Source of the DNA: Psylliodes chrysocephalus
Lineage: Eukaryota; Arthropoda; Insecta; Coleoptera; Chrysomelidae
NCBI GenBank assembly: GCA_927349885.1
Contig: OV651824.1
Span: 13,663,746 to 13,727,745, forward strand
Length of the DNA stretch: 64,000 nt
Direction of reading: 5' to 3'
Both the position numbers and the translations under genes were made by a program. Position 1 is the first letter of the stretch. Each line of letters begins with the position of its first letter. Of this stretch, positions 24,885 through 34,829 are shown one piece after another. The notes under the pieces are model-generated. The model saw nothing but the letters and a program-made list of their open reading frames with translations. It had not been told where the DNA came from and did no database searches.

Positions 24885-25640
24885 GAAGCCAAATACCTCG
24901 GAGTCATATTTGACCAAAAGCTGACGTGGAATCAACATCTCAAAAAAACACATAAAAAGCTACAATAGCTCTTGTAAGCTGTAGAAGAATATGTGGGAAA
25001 AACTGGGGTCTAAACCCCAAAATGACCATATGGTTATACACAAGGGTAATAAGACCCATGATAACCTATGGCGCAGTGGCATGGGTACCAAAACTGCACA
25101 GGCAAGTGCAATAGGCCAACTCACTGGCATTCAGCGCACTGCGCCGACTGCAGCAGTGGAGGTATTATTAAATCTCACGCCACTGCAAATCTTCATACAA
25201 GGAGAAACCAGGTTACCTATTTACAGGCTAATGCAGGAAAAAAAAACACAATAAGCCAACTACATAGCGCCGACCACACAAGGCTATATCAGCAAGTAAA
25301 AAGGGATAATATTCTAGCTATGCCTACTGATAGAGCCATAAGCACATACAAATTTGAAAGAAATTTTCAAATTCAAATACCAGCTCGAGAATCCTGGTAC
25401 ACAGACGGTTCAAAAACCAAGGAAGGAGCCGGTGCTGGAATCTATGAACCCAAGTCGAAAACAACGATTTCGCTGTGTTTAGGAAAATATTCAACAGTGT
25501 TCCAGGCTGAGCTAATAGCCATACAACACTATGCAAGAGAAATATTAAATCAGTAAGTATCAGGCAAAACTATTGCCATATACTCTGATAGCCAAGCAGC
25601 TCTAAATCAATTCTTTATTAAAAGACATGGTTAACGTGAC
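24885..25640 (+). pseudogene. LINE relic: RT C-terminus and RNase H domain
   Basis: Begins with AKYLGVIFDQKLTWNQHLKK, the conserved block just after the RT palm in jockey/R1/I-type elements. After several stops it continues in the frame of 25068-25556 with ESWYTDGSKTKEGAGAGIY (first RNase H Asp) and STVFQAELIAIQHYA (Glu). A TAA at 25554-25556 is the only break before IAIYSDSQAAL (second Asp). The sequence then leaves the domain near 25636. RNase H in such LINEs removes the RNA strand after first-strand synthesis. Intact upstream RT is absent, and the multiple stops make it a dead fragment of an RNase H-bearing clade. Confidence 0.8.
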
Positions 25641-25649
25641 ACTATTAAA

Positions 25650-26410
25650 AATTAATTGCATTTCTTCAAAATGCATTTGATTCTGTTGATTAAAACCATT
25701 TGATAAAAAATTAAAAAGTGTGGATATAAAGGTGTTTTTTATATCTATGATATAAAGCATGCATTGGAGTAGTGTGTAGATTATCTAGGTAACAGGACAT
25801 AGAGGTTAAAAATAAATAGCATATGTAGTGGAATTCTCATCTTTTGGTACGTCTCCTATCAAGATTCTTATCTTCGTTCGACACACAGCGATTTTAATGT
25901 AATGTCTCTCTCTATTCTTTATGTAATGTTTCAAGTTCGCACATAAGAATCGCTGTCCTGATCAGAAGAAATTAACCATACCAAAAGTGTTACACAGGAA
26001 GAAAATTATGTCACCTGTTAAATTTAATTTATATCAAGGACACAGTTGATGTCGCAAGCGTTAATATGACATTTACCTTTTTGCTGATGATGTCCGTATC
26101 TAGGTTTCTTGTAAGTGTTCAGTTAACTTAGTAAGAGTTGTTATTGCAACTCTGCAAAATGTTTATTAATGGTGTTGCAATCATTTGTTAAAAATCAACA
26201 CAAATAAAACAAAATATATGATGATAAGTAATAAGTATATGCAGTTTGTGGATAAACATATAGGAAATTGGAGGAAATTCTATACAGTTAGTAGAAAAAT
26301 TAAAAAATATTTATGGGTAATTATTTGGAAACGGATGAAATTCACAGACCATATGTCAATACTGTTATCAAAACAATTGCCGTTTAATTACATTTCCTAT
26401 TTAGAATAAT
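25650..26410 (+). pseudogene. Jockey-like reverse transcriptase fragment, heavily decayed
   Basis: Traces in order: AFDSVD followed by HLIKKLKSVDIK (motif A region, near 25670-25720), a possible SPVKFNLYI block near 26010, a FADD-like stretch near 26080, and a 74-codon ORF (26185-26409) starting LKINTNKTKYMMIS, the usual C-terminal RT block, with KKYLWVIIWKRMKF corresponding to KYLG. Sequence near 25820-25990 does not fit the RT and may be a small insertion. It is collinear with the RNase H relic upstream but out of normal order, so it probably belongs to a different element. Confidence 0.6.
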
Positions 26411-26702
26411 TTGATTATAATAATTATTATATTATTACATTATTTTTTACTAAATTTGAATATTGTGACATTAGGAAACTAGTCAAATAAATAAAATAAA
26501 AACCGAATACACACCTTTTCTGGATCTACAATAATTGAAAAAAAATATATATATATATATAAATAATAAGTAAATTTTGTAAAGTCTATAAAATTGAAAT
26601 GACAAGTCAAACCACAAACGTCAAACTTTCAAAACAAACATATTTGTGTTGTGTTCCAAACAGAAAATGCCATTTATAGTATAATTTTTTTTTTACCTGA
26701 AA
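26411..26702. other. Spacer with (TA)n run
   Basis: AT-rich spacer including a short (AT)n run near 26548-26561. The last eight bases, ACCTGAAA (26695-26702), are the left copy of the likely target duplication of the next element. Confidence 0.5.
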
Positions 26703-27006
26703 CATAGCCCTCAGAAGGTCTAGATACCGCATCGTAAAAACATTTTGACCCCCCATATGATGGGCGCCATGATAAATAAATGTCAATAAATTTTAAGTTG
26801 GCACTTCTGACAAGACAGAATGGGCACAAGTTTAGTAATAAGCGTAAGATCGGCGTTCGACGTATATAATCGATTTTATTATCTGTTGTGTTGTTTATTT
26901 TGTTCTTCTAGTAAAGGTTTTATTTAAAACATTATTTTTTAGTTTAGTCGTTTAGTGTTTTATTTTAATAAAAAACATTTGTGGTTTGGTGTTAAATTTT
27001 TACAGG

Positions 27007-27250
27007 ATTTTCAAAATCTCTTGTTGTTTTGTACGTGAATGTAACAATGCATCCAACGGTAGAAGATACAAAGAAGGAATAACATTTCATGTGTAAGTTT
27101 TCAAAAATATTTGTATATTTTCAAAATCAAATAATTTGTGTTTTGTTGTAGCATATCAAAAAATTTTAGGAAAGAATAACTGATAGCCATAGGAAGACCA
27201 ATTGAATCATTTTGTGACTTTAGTATAAGCCCAGAAAATTTGGGGATACT
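27007..27250 (+). pseudogene. THAP zinc-finger exons (DNA-binding part of a P-type transposase), relic
   Basis: A first exon candidate reads CCFVRECNNASNGRRYKEGI and then TFHV, giving the THAP pattern C-x4-C, spacing, then F-H. It ends at a good splice donor GTAAGT (27093). A short intron of 59 bp follows, with an acceptor TTGTTGTAG (27151). The next exon continues ISKNFRKE, then a TAA where THAP proteins usually have Trp, then LIAIGRP, as in the THAP W-x-x-A-x-x-R region. The conserved Pro of the FP motif is not clear. THAP domains bind the transposon ends. No start codon is obvious upstream. The in-frame stop and missing catalytic region make it non-functional. Confidence 0.6.
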
Positions 27251-27865
27251 AGCTGAAACGGCAAATGTGTTATTGACTCCTTGTTAGTGACCTATTGCAC
27301 AATTTTTCCAACACACGTTCCATGATCCTTTGAACTTGGCTGCACCGTACTGATGAAGACCAATAGTACGAAAAACGTGTCGACCGTTACTTCTTTTTTA
27401 GTTTTTTTTATTCGGAAAATATCCACTATTACTACCTTGATACAATAATATTAGTTCCGTTCTAAGTAGGTACATATTATAGTTTGTATGTTTTATGCTT
27501 TATTTTATTACATGTAATAAATGATAGGAAATATACTTTTATAGTAAATAAATTGATTAGAGCAATATGTAAGAATAAGTTTATCTAAGGATTAAATTGT
27601 TAAAGCAATTTTTCTTATCCATTGTTTATTAATTTGTTTCATTTAATTCTTTCTTATTGAGTAAGTTATTTCATATAAATATGCGATCCTTGTAAAATGT
27701 AATATTTTCTTTTAAATATTATGTTTGTATAAAATATTGTTCAGTTAATAAAAACAGAAATATTTTGTCTTTTATTTAAAAGAAGTTTGTAAATTTTCCA
27801 AAATATATTTACCTACCCCAAAAAAAGATTAATAAAACCAGTTAGTCATATACACATTTTCTATA

Positions 27866-28538
27866 CAGTGAGCACCATAAGTCTTACCCCCCCTATATAA
27901 CTCGTTACTGGAGTCTTGTTGGGAAAATCGCCGAGACACGTCGATTTTTGATTTCTACAATGTACATTTTTGTATGAATAGTTTACCCTTAATTTCATCC
28001 CTTACTGGAAGGAAGCAATCCTTTCGAAAAATTTAAATGGGATGGGGTGGTGAGTGATAGCTCATTTGAAAGAGGGTTTTATTCTCTATTCAACCGTGTA
28101 AAAAAAATTGAAATTTGCTTCATTAATTCTCGACTAATTGTTGTTTCAGAACAACGGAAATTAACGTAGCGCACTCATCCTTAGAATTAAAATTCGCCCC
28201 TGTAGAAAGTCACTGTTAGTCTAGTTGCTTTCCTATTTTGTGAGGTTTTGTTATTTTTAAACATTAATAAATCAACACGTAATGAAGCAAATTTCAAAAA
28301 TTTTTGCACGGTTGAATAGAGAATAAAACCCCCTTTTAAATGAGCTATCACTCACCACCCCATGCAATTTAAATTTTTCTAAAGAGTTGCTACCCTCCAG
28401 TAAGGGATAAAATTAAGGGTAAACTAATTATACAAAAATGTACATTGTAGAAATCAAAAATCTACCTGTCTCGGCGATTTTCCTAACAAGACCCCAGTAA
28501 CGAGTTAGTTAGGGGGGTAAGACTTATGATGCTCACTG
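27866..28538. mobile_element. Palindromic MITE, 673 bp, TA-flanked, inside the P-like element
   Basis: CAGTGAGCACCATAAGTCTT at 27866 is mirrored by the sequence ending GCTCACTG at 28538. TA flanks both ends (27864-27865 and 28539-28540). The arms extend about 270 bp with few mismatches around a loop of about 140 bp. The TA target suggests the Tc1/mariner superfamily. No ORF is present. Confidence 0.88.
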
Positions 28539-30479
28539 TATATTTATAGAGGTACTTTTTAAATACCTTTCAATACATTCGAAATCTGTGGTTTTATTAA
28601 ACTCAATGTAACAAATAATAATAGGTATTCTCTAAAATATTTAAAAATAAAATCGAGATGGGACTCTTGTATAATTTATGGTTAGTGCACTGCTGTATGT
28701 CCCTGGGTTTTATACATTAGAACAATACTGATTCTCCACTCTAGCAGTATTTTTTGCATCTCACAAGATTATATTTATTAAAAAACCAAGGAATGGTTTT
28801 GGGCCTATTGCTGTGCCCTTTTCCAACATTCCCAAGGTTTTTTTTTACTTTCTGCTGATTGGATCTCCGATAGTGACAACTCCATTTGTTGTTCCACTAG
28901 TTTTTTATCAAATTTTTAAAATAACTTCTATACATTTATCTTTTGCAACGGCTTTGCTTACCTGCTTCATAATCTATGCCGCAATTTCACTAACAGGTGA
29001 CATCTTATACTCGCTCTATTAAATCAAATTATAAGTTTATTTGAAAATGCCCATTGGTAGCACAGTTTTTATGGCAAAGGTCCATATTTCTATATAATTT
29101 TGCTATTATTCATTTTCAAATAAACTATAGGAATAGGAGTAATCTATTAGTTTTTCTAAAAATACCTTGTTACAGATGTAAGTATATCTTTCCCTAGTTA
29201 AAAAATTCGAGTTTTTATTTCCATAATATAAATAAATGACCGGTTAACAATCACATTCTTTTAAATAGTACATTTGACATTGAAGTAGGTATTTTCTCCA
29301 TATTGCCAAACAGGAACAGATGGTTTACTTGTAATTTGAATTATATTATATAAATCTCACTGAATTTCTCTATAATTCTCATAGCAATATGTACACAAAA
29401 CACTTATCCAATAATATATATAACCAAGTAAAAATAACATTTCAAGAACGAGAAAATTTATAAAACCGGTCCTGTCTGAACAGATCTAGGAAAATCAAAT
29501 AGGTTTGTCAAAGTTTTGTTCTTAATTTGAAATTAGAAATTGTGCGTCTTACTCACTTATAACTAATAACAAAGTGCAGATTATCGGTGTTCACGTATTA
29601 CAGAACACACAAACTAAAAATCAGTGTAGCCAAAACATAAATTTACCCAACATGGCGACAAGCTTGAATGGGGTAATTTTTTTGTATTGACAGCATACGC
29701 CAAGCGGTATCTAGACTTTCTGAGGGCTATGACTTGAAACCTTTCCCCGCACAGCACCTCGCCTTTCACCCAGGAACATGGTCAAATTGGGCTAAGCCGG
29801 TTTTACATTCGTTTGCAATTTTTACTCTAGTATCTATTCCGCCTGTTCAGATGGTAGCAAAGTATATTAACCTTTGAGTAGCGACAGCTGGGGAACCGAA
29901 TTCTAGTGCGCCGACGCGAAATAGAGAGGCGAGACGTCTTCTAAAGATGTAAACACCCCTTTCACTTTAGTCCGGCAGCTGATACAGGAATTCATTGTTG
30001 TGCTCTTTTATTGTTTTTGTGGGTTTTTCATTATGCTAAAATTCATTAATTTTTCGGGGATATGTAATTAGAACCAAATAAATTAAATAATTAAAATCTT
30101 CTAAAATAAACGATTTTATTAAGGTCGTCAGAACACTAACATGGAAAAATATGCACTAAAAAGTGAACAATATGTAAACCTGACAAATAACTGCTAAAAA
30201 AATATTTGTAAACGAATTAACGCACTCAAGTAGGCACCCAGTAATCTTGCCTGATTTAAACCAAACCATCATCTCTGCACTATCTCAAAGATATATGTGC
30301 CATTGACAAAATAACTAATTCTTTTTGTTTAATTAAATAAAGATCTGTCAATTGAATTTACTTTTTAGTGCAATTTTGTTGATCTGGTGACTAATAAAAT
30401 CATTTACCTTAATTTATGTCTATTAAATTTATTGATAACTTGAATAGCAACATTATTACAGTATTATCATTTATGCGTA

Positions 30480-30860
30480 ATTATTACAAGACTTTTTTCC
30501 TGATAACTTTTCGCAATTCAATTCCTCAAATCACAGTCAGTGACCTCAAACATACCAAATGCAAGTTTGAAACAAATTCGGCTCATCAATACAAAAGTCT
30601 GCCAACTTTATCTTTGTTAAATTTAGGTTAAAACTCATATTTGGCGGCCTTAAACATCCCCAAGTTTAGGACAATCGGTTCATTAGGAAAATCCGCCATT
30701 TTGATATTTTTATGTTTAGATCAAAAATTGTATTAAGACCACCAAGTTTCTCGTTTGAGACAAATCGGTTCTTAAACGGAAAAAACCGCCATTTTGATTT
30801 CCTTGATTTTTTGTCAGAAATCACAATTAGCGACTTCAACTCAACAACCCCCAAGCTTAA
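30480..30860. repeat. Degenerate ~130-bp direct repeats
   Basis: Recurring blocks of the type AAGTTTGAGACAAATCGGTTC, CCGCCATTTTGAT and TCAGAAATCACAATTAGCGAC appear about three times (30540-30600, 30655-30710, 30740-30850). A further partial unit lies at 31470-31560. The divergence suggests an old tandem array inside the TIR element. Confidence 0.5.
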
Positions 30861-30908
30861 GTAAATCTATTCATAAGTATAAGACTAGTAAGATTGTCCC
30901 CTATTTTG

Positions 30909-31321
30909 CTGTTAACTACGAAAGCGTAGAGGGCCTCGGTGAAAAAAAAGACAGTTATGTCTTCCATTAGTGCTACTGCTAATTGACATTTACATCTGTC
31001 AATTAGGCTAATTCCTAGTTCTGTCTGTTAAGTTAATGCTAATTGACACTTACATCTATCAATTAATGCTAATTAACATTAACATCTATCAATTAGGTCT
31101 AAGTGTCAATTAATTAGCATTAATCGACAGCCAGAACTAAGAGTCAGGCCTAATTGACAGATATACCTAAGGCCAATTAGTAGTAATTGACAGCTAGAAC
31201 TGGGAATTAGACCTAATTGATAGATGTAAGTGAAAATTAGCACTAATTGACAGATATCACTGTCAAGTGTCAATTATATATTTTTTTCACTGTGATTCTT
31301 CTACGCTTTCGTAGTTTACAG
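30909..31321. mobile_element. Nested foldback with repeated CTAATTGACA units
   Basis: CTGTTAACTACGAAAGCGTA at 30909 is mirrored by TACGCTTTCGTAGTTTACAG at the right end. Between the ends, more than ten alternating direct and inverted copies of AATTGACA(G/C)(A/T)TGT-like words form a dense palindromic patch. It has no coding capacity and sits inside the 29858-31942 element. Confidence 0.7.
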
Positions 31322-32167
31322 TAAGATTTATCAAAAATTAGAATGATAGACGGAATGTCATCAGATTTGACACTGACTTCCATATTGTTGTATGAATAAC
31401 TTGTCAAATCAGATACCTCTGTCAAACAATTTAAACGTGAATTAAAAGTTTTGAGTAACGGGGCACATTATTAGTCAAAAATTGTATTCAGCGACATGTT
31501 TAAACAACGCGAAATTTAAAGTTTGAGACAACTCGATTAATATAAAAGAAGGTCCATAAATAATAATTTCTATTGTTATCAAAAATCAAAACCCTGTGCA
31601 CCTACCAACTTTCAAGTCTCTAGCTCATCCGGACGTAGGTAAAAAAATTGAAATTTATCAATAGTGATATATATTTTTATATTTAATACATAAGTTAAAT
31701 ACTCATCAATATAAAACTGCCTAATGACCAAACCTTTATTATAAATGTAAACTACAAAAGAGTTTTACTTCAAATTACGTCGAGCAGTGTAAACATCACA
31801 TTCAAGACCAGTTCATAATTCGAGCAGTGTTTTAGTGTGTCCTTCCGTCAATAACGTCAAACGAGAGAGAAAGAAAATTTGCACCACCCAAGATCAAAGA
31901 CACCGACGCTTTATGTCGCTACTCAACGGTTAATATACTTTGATGGTAGTATCTTATGGACAGTACATTTTTAAATCTTAATCTTAGATTATACAAACCT
32001 TAGATGGAACATAAGACACTGCGCATAATCCCATTTCGAAATGATTCACACCCACCAATCACAGTTGAGAACATCACATGTCAGAGCGTTGGCCATCCAA
32101 ATTTAATGTGTCAACGAGAATTAATTTGGTATTTTAGTGACTTAAATTTTGGAAATTAACGTTGAAA

Positions 32168-32250
32168 ATGCCAATATGTGTTGTAAAAAGCTTTATTTAT
32201 AATAAACTTGCGAAATGTGACGGAGATAAAAGAAACTTACATTTATTTCG
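32168..32250 (+). pseudogene. Possible THAP-domain first exon, relic
   Basis: An ATG at 32168 opens MPICVVKSFIYNKLAKCDGD and then KRNLHLFR, followed by a plausible donor GGTGAG at 32250-32254. The layout resembles THAP first exons (M-P-x-C, spacing, H-x-F-P), but the second zinc Cys appears as Phe or is displaced and no second exon is recognised. It could be a chance likeness or the start of another P-like transposase. It is not linked to the copy at 27.0 kb. Confidence 0.3.
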
Positions 32251-32537
32251 GTGAGATATTTAACTTTTAAGGAATATGTCGACGTCCATATTTGTTGATT
32301 TGAAAATAAACAGAATCGGACTTGGTCATTGGTACATGTTATAAGTAGCAAATAAAGGTTATTATTATAAACTGTTTACTATTTCTTGTTTCATGGGGAA
32401 TCTTTTTTTAGGAAGTGAAAAGAGAAACATACAATCAAATACAAAAATATCAATTTTATTGCCAATTTATTCGTTTCAAACTTCACAACTGATTTCAATA
32501 GTTTTCTCAAAACTATTTATTTAGAAATTCTCTATAA

Positions 32538-33330
32538 CAGTGTTACTCAAAGTGTGCTCCGCGGAGCCCTGGGGCTCCGAAAGCCTTTGTGAGGGGTCCG
32601 CGAAGAAAATAATCACAATAAAAAAAAAACAGTACTATCGCCACAAAATGGAGGGACCTGGCTTAAGGATAGTTTTTTGGGAAGTAATTTTTTTAAGTCA
32701 CTAACGGGAAGGAGGATATGATTTTGCTTTAGGACTTTTTTTATTTTATTTTTTATGGGTGAAATGGATTTGGGATCATTCTTGCAAGGAATCTTTGGAA
32801 TAAATCAAAAATAAATTAAGAACAAATGATGCTCTTATGCATTTTCAGCCTGAGTTGCCGATTAAATTATTCGTAGATGCATCAAATGTGGGAATAAGGG
32901 CCATGATGTCATGTTTTTGAAAAAAATATTGAGAAATCTGTAGCTTCTGCTTCGCGTACCTTATCAAAGTCCGAACAAAAATATTCCCAAATTGAAAGAG
33001 AGGTCCTTGCAATAATGTTTGGCTTAAATAAAATTAATGAATATTTATATGGACATTTCTTTATCCTAGTTTCAGATCACTTACCTCTGGTAACTATTTT
33101 TAACCCAGCTAAATGTATACCCCAATTTTCAGCCAACAGACTACGTAGATGGGCAGTAATATTGTCAAATTATAATTATAAAATTGAATATGTGAAATCG
33201 GAGCATAATTTAAAGCCGATTTTTTATCATGTTTACCTATTGAAAGTCAAAATGAGAGTCAAAATAAAGAAAAGTTTTAAATAAATTTTTTAAATTGTGT
33301 TTAGGTCTCCGTCAAATATTTCGCTAATAT
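32538..33330. mobile_element. hAT-like non-autonomous element remnant, interrupted
   Basis: The left tip is CAGTGTTACTCAAAGTGTGC followed by CCGCGGAGCCCTGGGGCTCC, typical of hAT-type ends in insects. Interior words GGAGGGACCTGGC, AAGGAGGAT, AGGACTTTTT and, after an insertion, CTCCGTCAAATATTTCGCT (33305) recur in the same relative order on the minus strand at 61735-61996, which ends in a full hAT-type tip. A Ty3-type retroelement fragment occupies 32818-33284. The right tip is missing. Confidence 0.55.
32818..33284 (+). pseudogene. Ty3/Gypsy-type RNase H fragment
   Basis: Fragment of an LTR-retrotransposon polyprotein covering the RT-linked RNase H: LPIKLFVDASNVGI (first Asp region), a SASRTLSKSEQKYSQIERE-like block after frame changes near 32910-32950, then an open 89-codon stretch (33015-33284) with MFGLNKINEYLYGHFFILVS, DHLPLV and RRWAVILSNYNYKIEYVKSE. 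The final Asp region (AxFLSRLP-like) is out of frame. No LTR, integrase or gag is next to it. It is a short, broken piece inserted in the hAT-like remnant. Confidence 0.8.
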
Positions 33331-33544
33331 GGGATCTATCCATTTAATTTACATTCTGTTATTTTCTCTAATTTTGACATATAAAGTAATATATTTTGTA
33401 ATCGTAGCAAGTGTCAAAAGATCTACTTATGCAACCAGTTGCATAAAGTAGAACATTATGCAACTGATTACGAAAAGTTGAATATGTCACCAGTTACGAA
33501 ATGAAAATAAATAAAACTGCCTCTTTTTTGGTTTTTAAGTTGAA
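33331..33544. other. AT-rich spacer
   Basis: No gene. Contains CCAGTTGCATAAAG and CCAGTTACGAAATG words related to the repeat family at 34100-34190 and 59585-59961. Confidence 0.4.
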
Positions 33545-33672
33545 AAAAATCGTGAAATCGAGAAATCAAAAAATCGAAAATCGAAAATCGAGTAATCGAA
33601 AAATCTAAAAATCGAAAAATAAAAAATCGAAAAATCCAAAAAACGAAAAATCGATATAACCAAATATCGAAA
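33545..33672. repeat. Degenerate AAAAATCG simple repeat
   Basis: About fourteen copies of an 8-10 bp unit (GAAAAATC and variants), irregular in length. Confidence 0.85.
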
Positions 33673-34502
33673 AAAAGGCAATGAGTAGTGACATTTCACA
33701 TTTGAAAATATGACATTACGTTTAACAACAAAAAAGAAAACAAAAAAAGAAAAGCTGTAAATTGCGTTTTATTTTTAAAATAACGCCGTTATTGAAAACT
33801 GCCCAGAAATGTTGGGGGTAAAATTTTGACGTACTTCTTTAAAGATAATGGGTAAAAATGGTTTTTTTTTCAAATTTCTCGCGGGTAATGTCAAAAATTA
33901 GATCGGAAACACTGCACATGTCCCTTATTTTTATTATTACTATTTAAAAAAAAAAAAAAAAAAAAAACGTCGTAGAGCAATCAAATACAACAAACAATTC
34001 TAAAATATTTGATTGGAAGTACCTACAGAAGAATGATGGTGAATCATTTTTAACACAATTTTATAAATAATCAAGTCGAAATTAGAAAAAACCTTGTATG
34101 TAAACACGTTACGAAATGTCGTTTTGTGTAAGTCGTTCATGTTGTGGGACACAAAATAAAGCATTTCGTAACTGGTTACATAAATACCTATTAATTGACT
34201 TCCTAATATTTTAATTCATTGAACGGTATTTTCTGGAAATAATTAAATCATAAATAATTACCGGCATATAAGTACCAAAACATTTTTTCTCTTCGAAGAC
34301 AAGGCTTATGTCAAATAAACTTAAAATATTATAACGAACGAAAAGGTCACACATTTCTAATAAAATCTAATTATTTATTTTATTTTGGTGTGATCGTAGA
34401 AAAATCTTGTGTGTAATTCGAGCAAAAAGTACTTTGGCTGTTTCGATAACTTTTTGTCTCAACAGCTATTTTGTTGCAATAATTTTATAAACTTTTACTT
34501 AG
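33673..34502. other. Non-coding; includes a dispersed repeat at 34095-34190
   Basis: AT-rich, with a run of about 23 A near 33945-33967. The stretch AACACGTTACGAAATGTCGT to CATTTCGTAACTGGTTACAT (34105-34188) is a relative of the foldback at 59585-59961. Confidence 0.5.
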
Positions 34503-34693
34503 GGTAGATTTCACCGTTTTGTTAAACGAAGTTTAAAATACTAAACGAAGATTAAAATGACATTTTTATATTAACAAAAACGAAGTTTAAATTACTAAAT
34601 GGAGTTTAAAATGACATTTTTACATTAACAATGTCATTTTAATCTTCGTTTAATAATTTAAACTTCGTTTGACGCAACGGTGGAATCGGCCCT
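34503..34693. mobile_element. Small palindromic MITE (~190 bp)
   Basis: GGGTAGATTTCACCG at the left and CGGTGGAATCGGCCC at the right are inverted matches, with TTA on both sides as a possible duplication. The interior repeats AAACGAAGTTTAAA and TAAAATGACATTTTTA in both orientations. A related copy is at 48115-48228. Confidence 0.7.
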
Positions 34694-34829
34694 TAGCTAG
34701 TTATATATTGATAAAGTGTTATTGCCCTCATCATACATGAATCGTTTAAATTACAGGATACTATCTGCCATGTACCATAATAAAATATCTATTTTCTTAT
34801 ATTTCATGTTACGTTTTGTTATTTTATAG

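Larger units (their letters stand above)
26703..29731 (+). mobile_element. P-like DNA transposon with THAP exon, ~3.0 kb
   Basis: The ends are inverted repeats of about 28 bp: CATAGCCCTCAGAAGGTCTA with GATACCGC, mirrored at 29704-29731. Flanking 8-mers ACCTGAAA and ACTTGAAA match at 7 of 8 positions. P elements make 8-bp duplications and encode a THAP DNA-binding domain. A THAP exon lies near the left end. No catalytic transposase domain is visible in the remaining 2.5 kb, so this copy has lost or never had it. A palindromic MITE is inserted at 27866-28538. Confidence 0.65.
29858..31942. mobile_element. TIR element with 7-bp duplication ATGGTAG, ~2.1 kb
   Basis: CAAAGTATATTAACCTTTGA and then GTAGCGACA at the left end are mirrored at 31910-31942. 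Both sides are flanked by ATGGTAG (29851-29857 and 31943-31949). The interior has no transposase: it consists of degenerate direct repeats and a nested foldback. The CAxxG tip would suit a hAT-like element, but the duplication is 7 and not 8 bp, so I leave the superfamily open. Confidence 0.75.

Noticed and set aside
28813..29022. 69-codon hydrophobic ORF inside the P-like element
   Set aside because: T-rich sequence naturally encodes hydrophobic residues. It has no family pattern and no fit to a P transposase.
33545..33672. AAAAATCG array as a possible regulatory cluster
   Set aside because: Irregular low-complexity repeat with no gene beside it.
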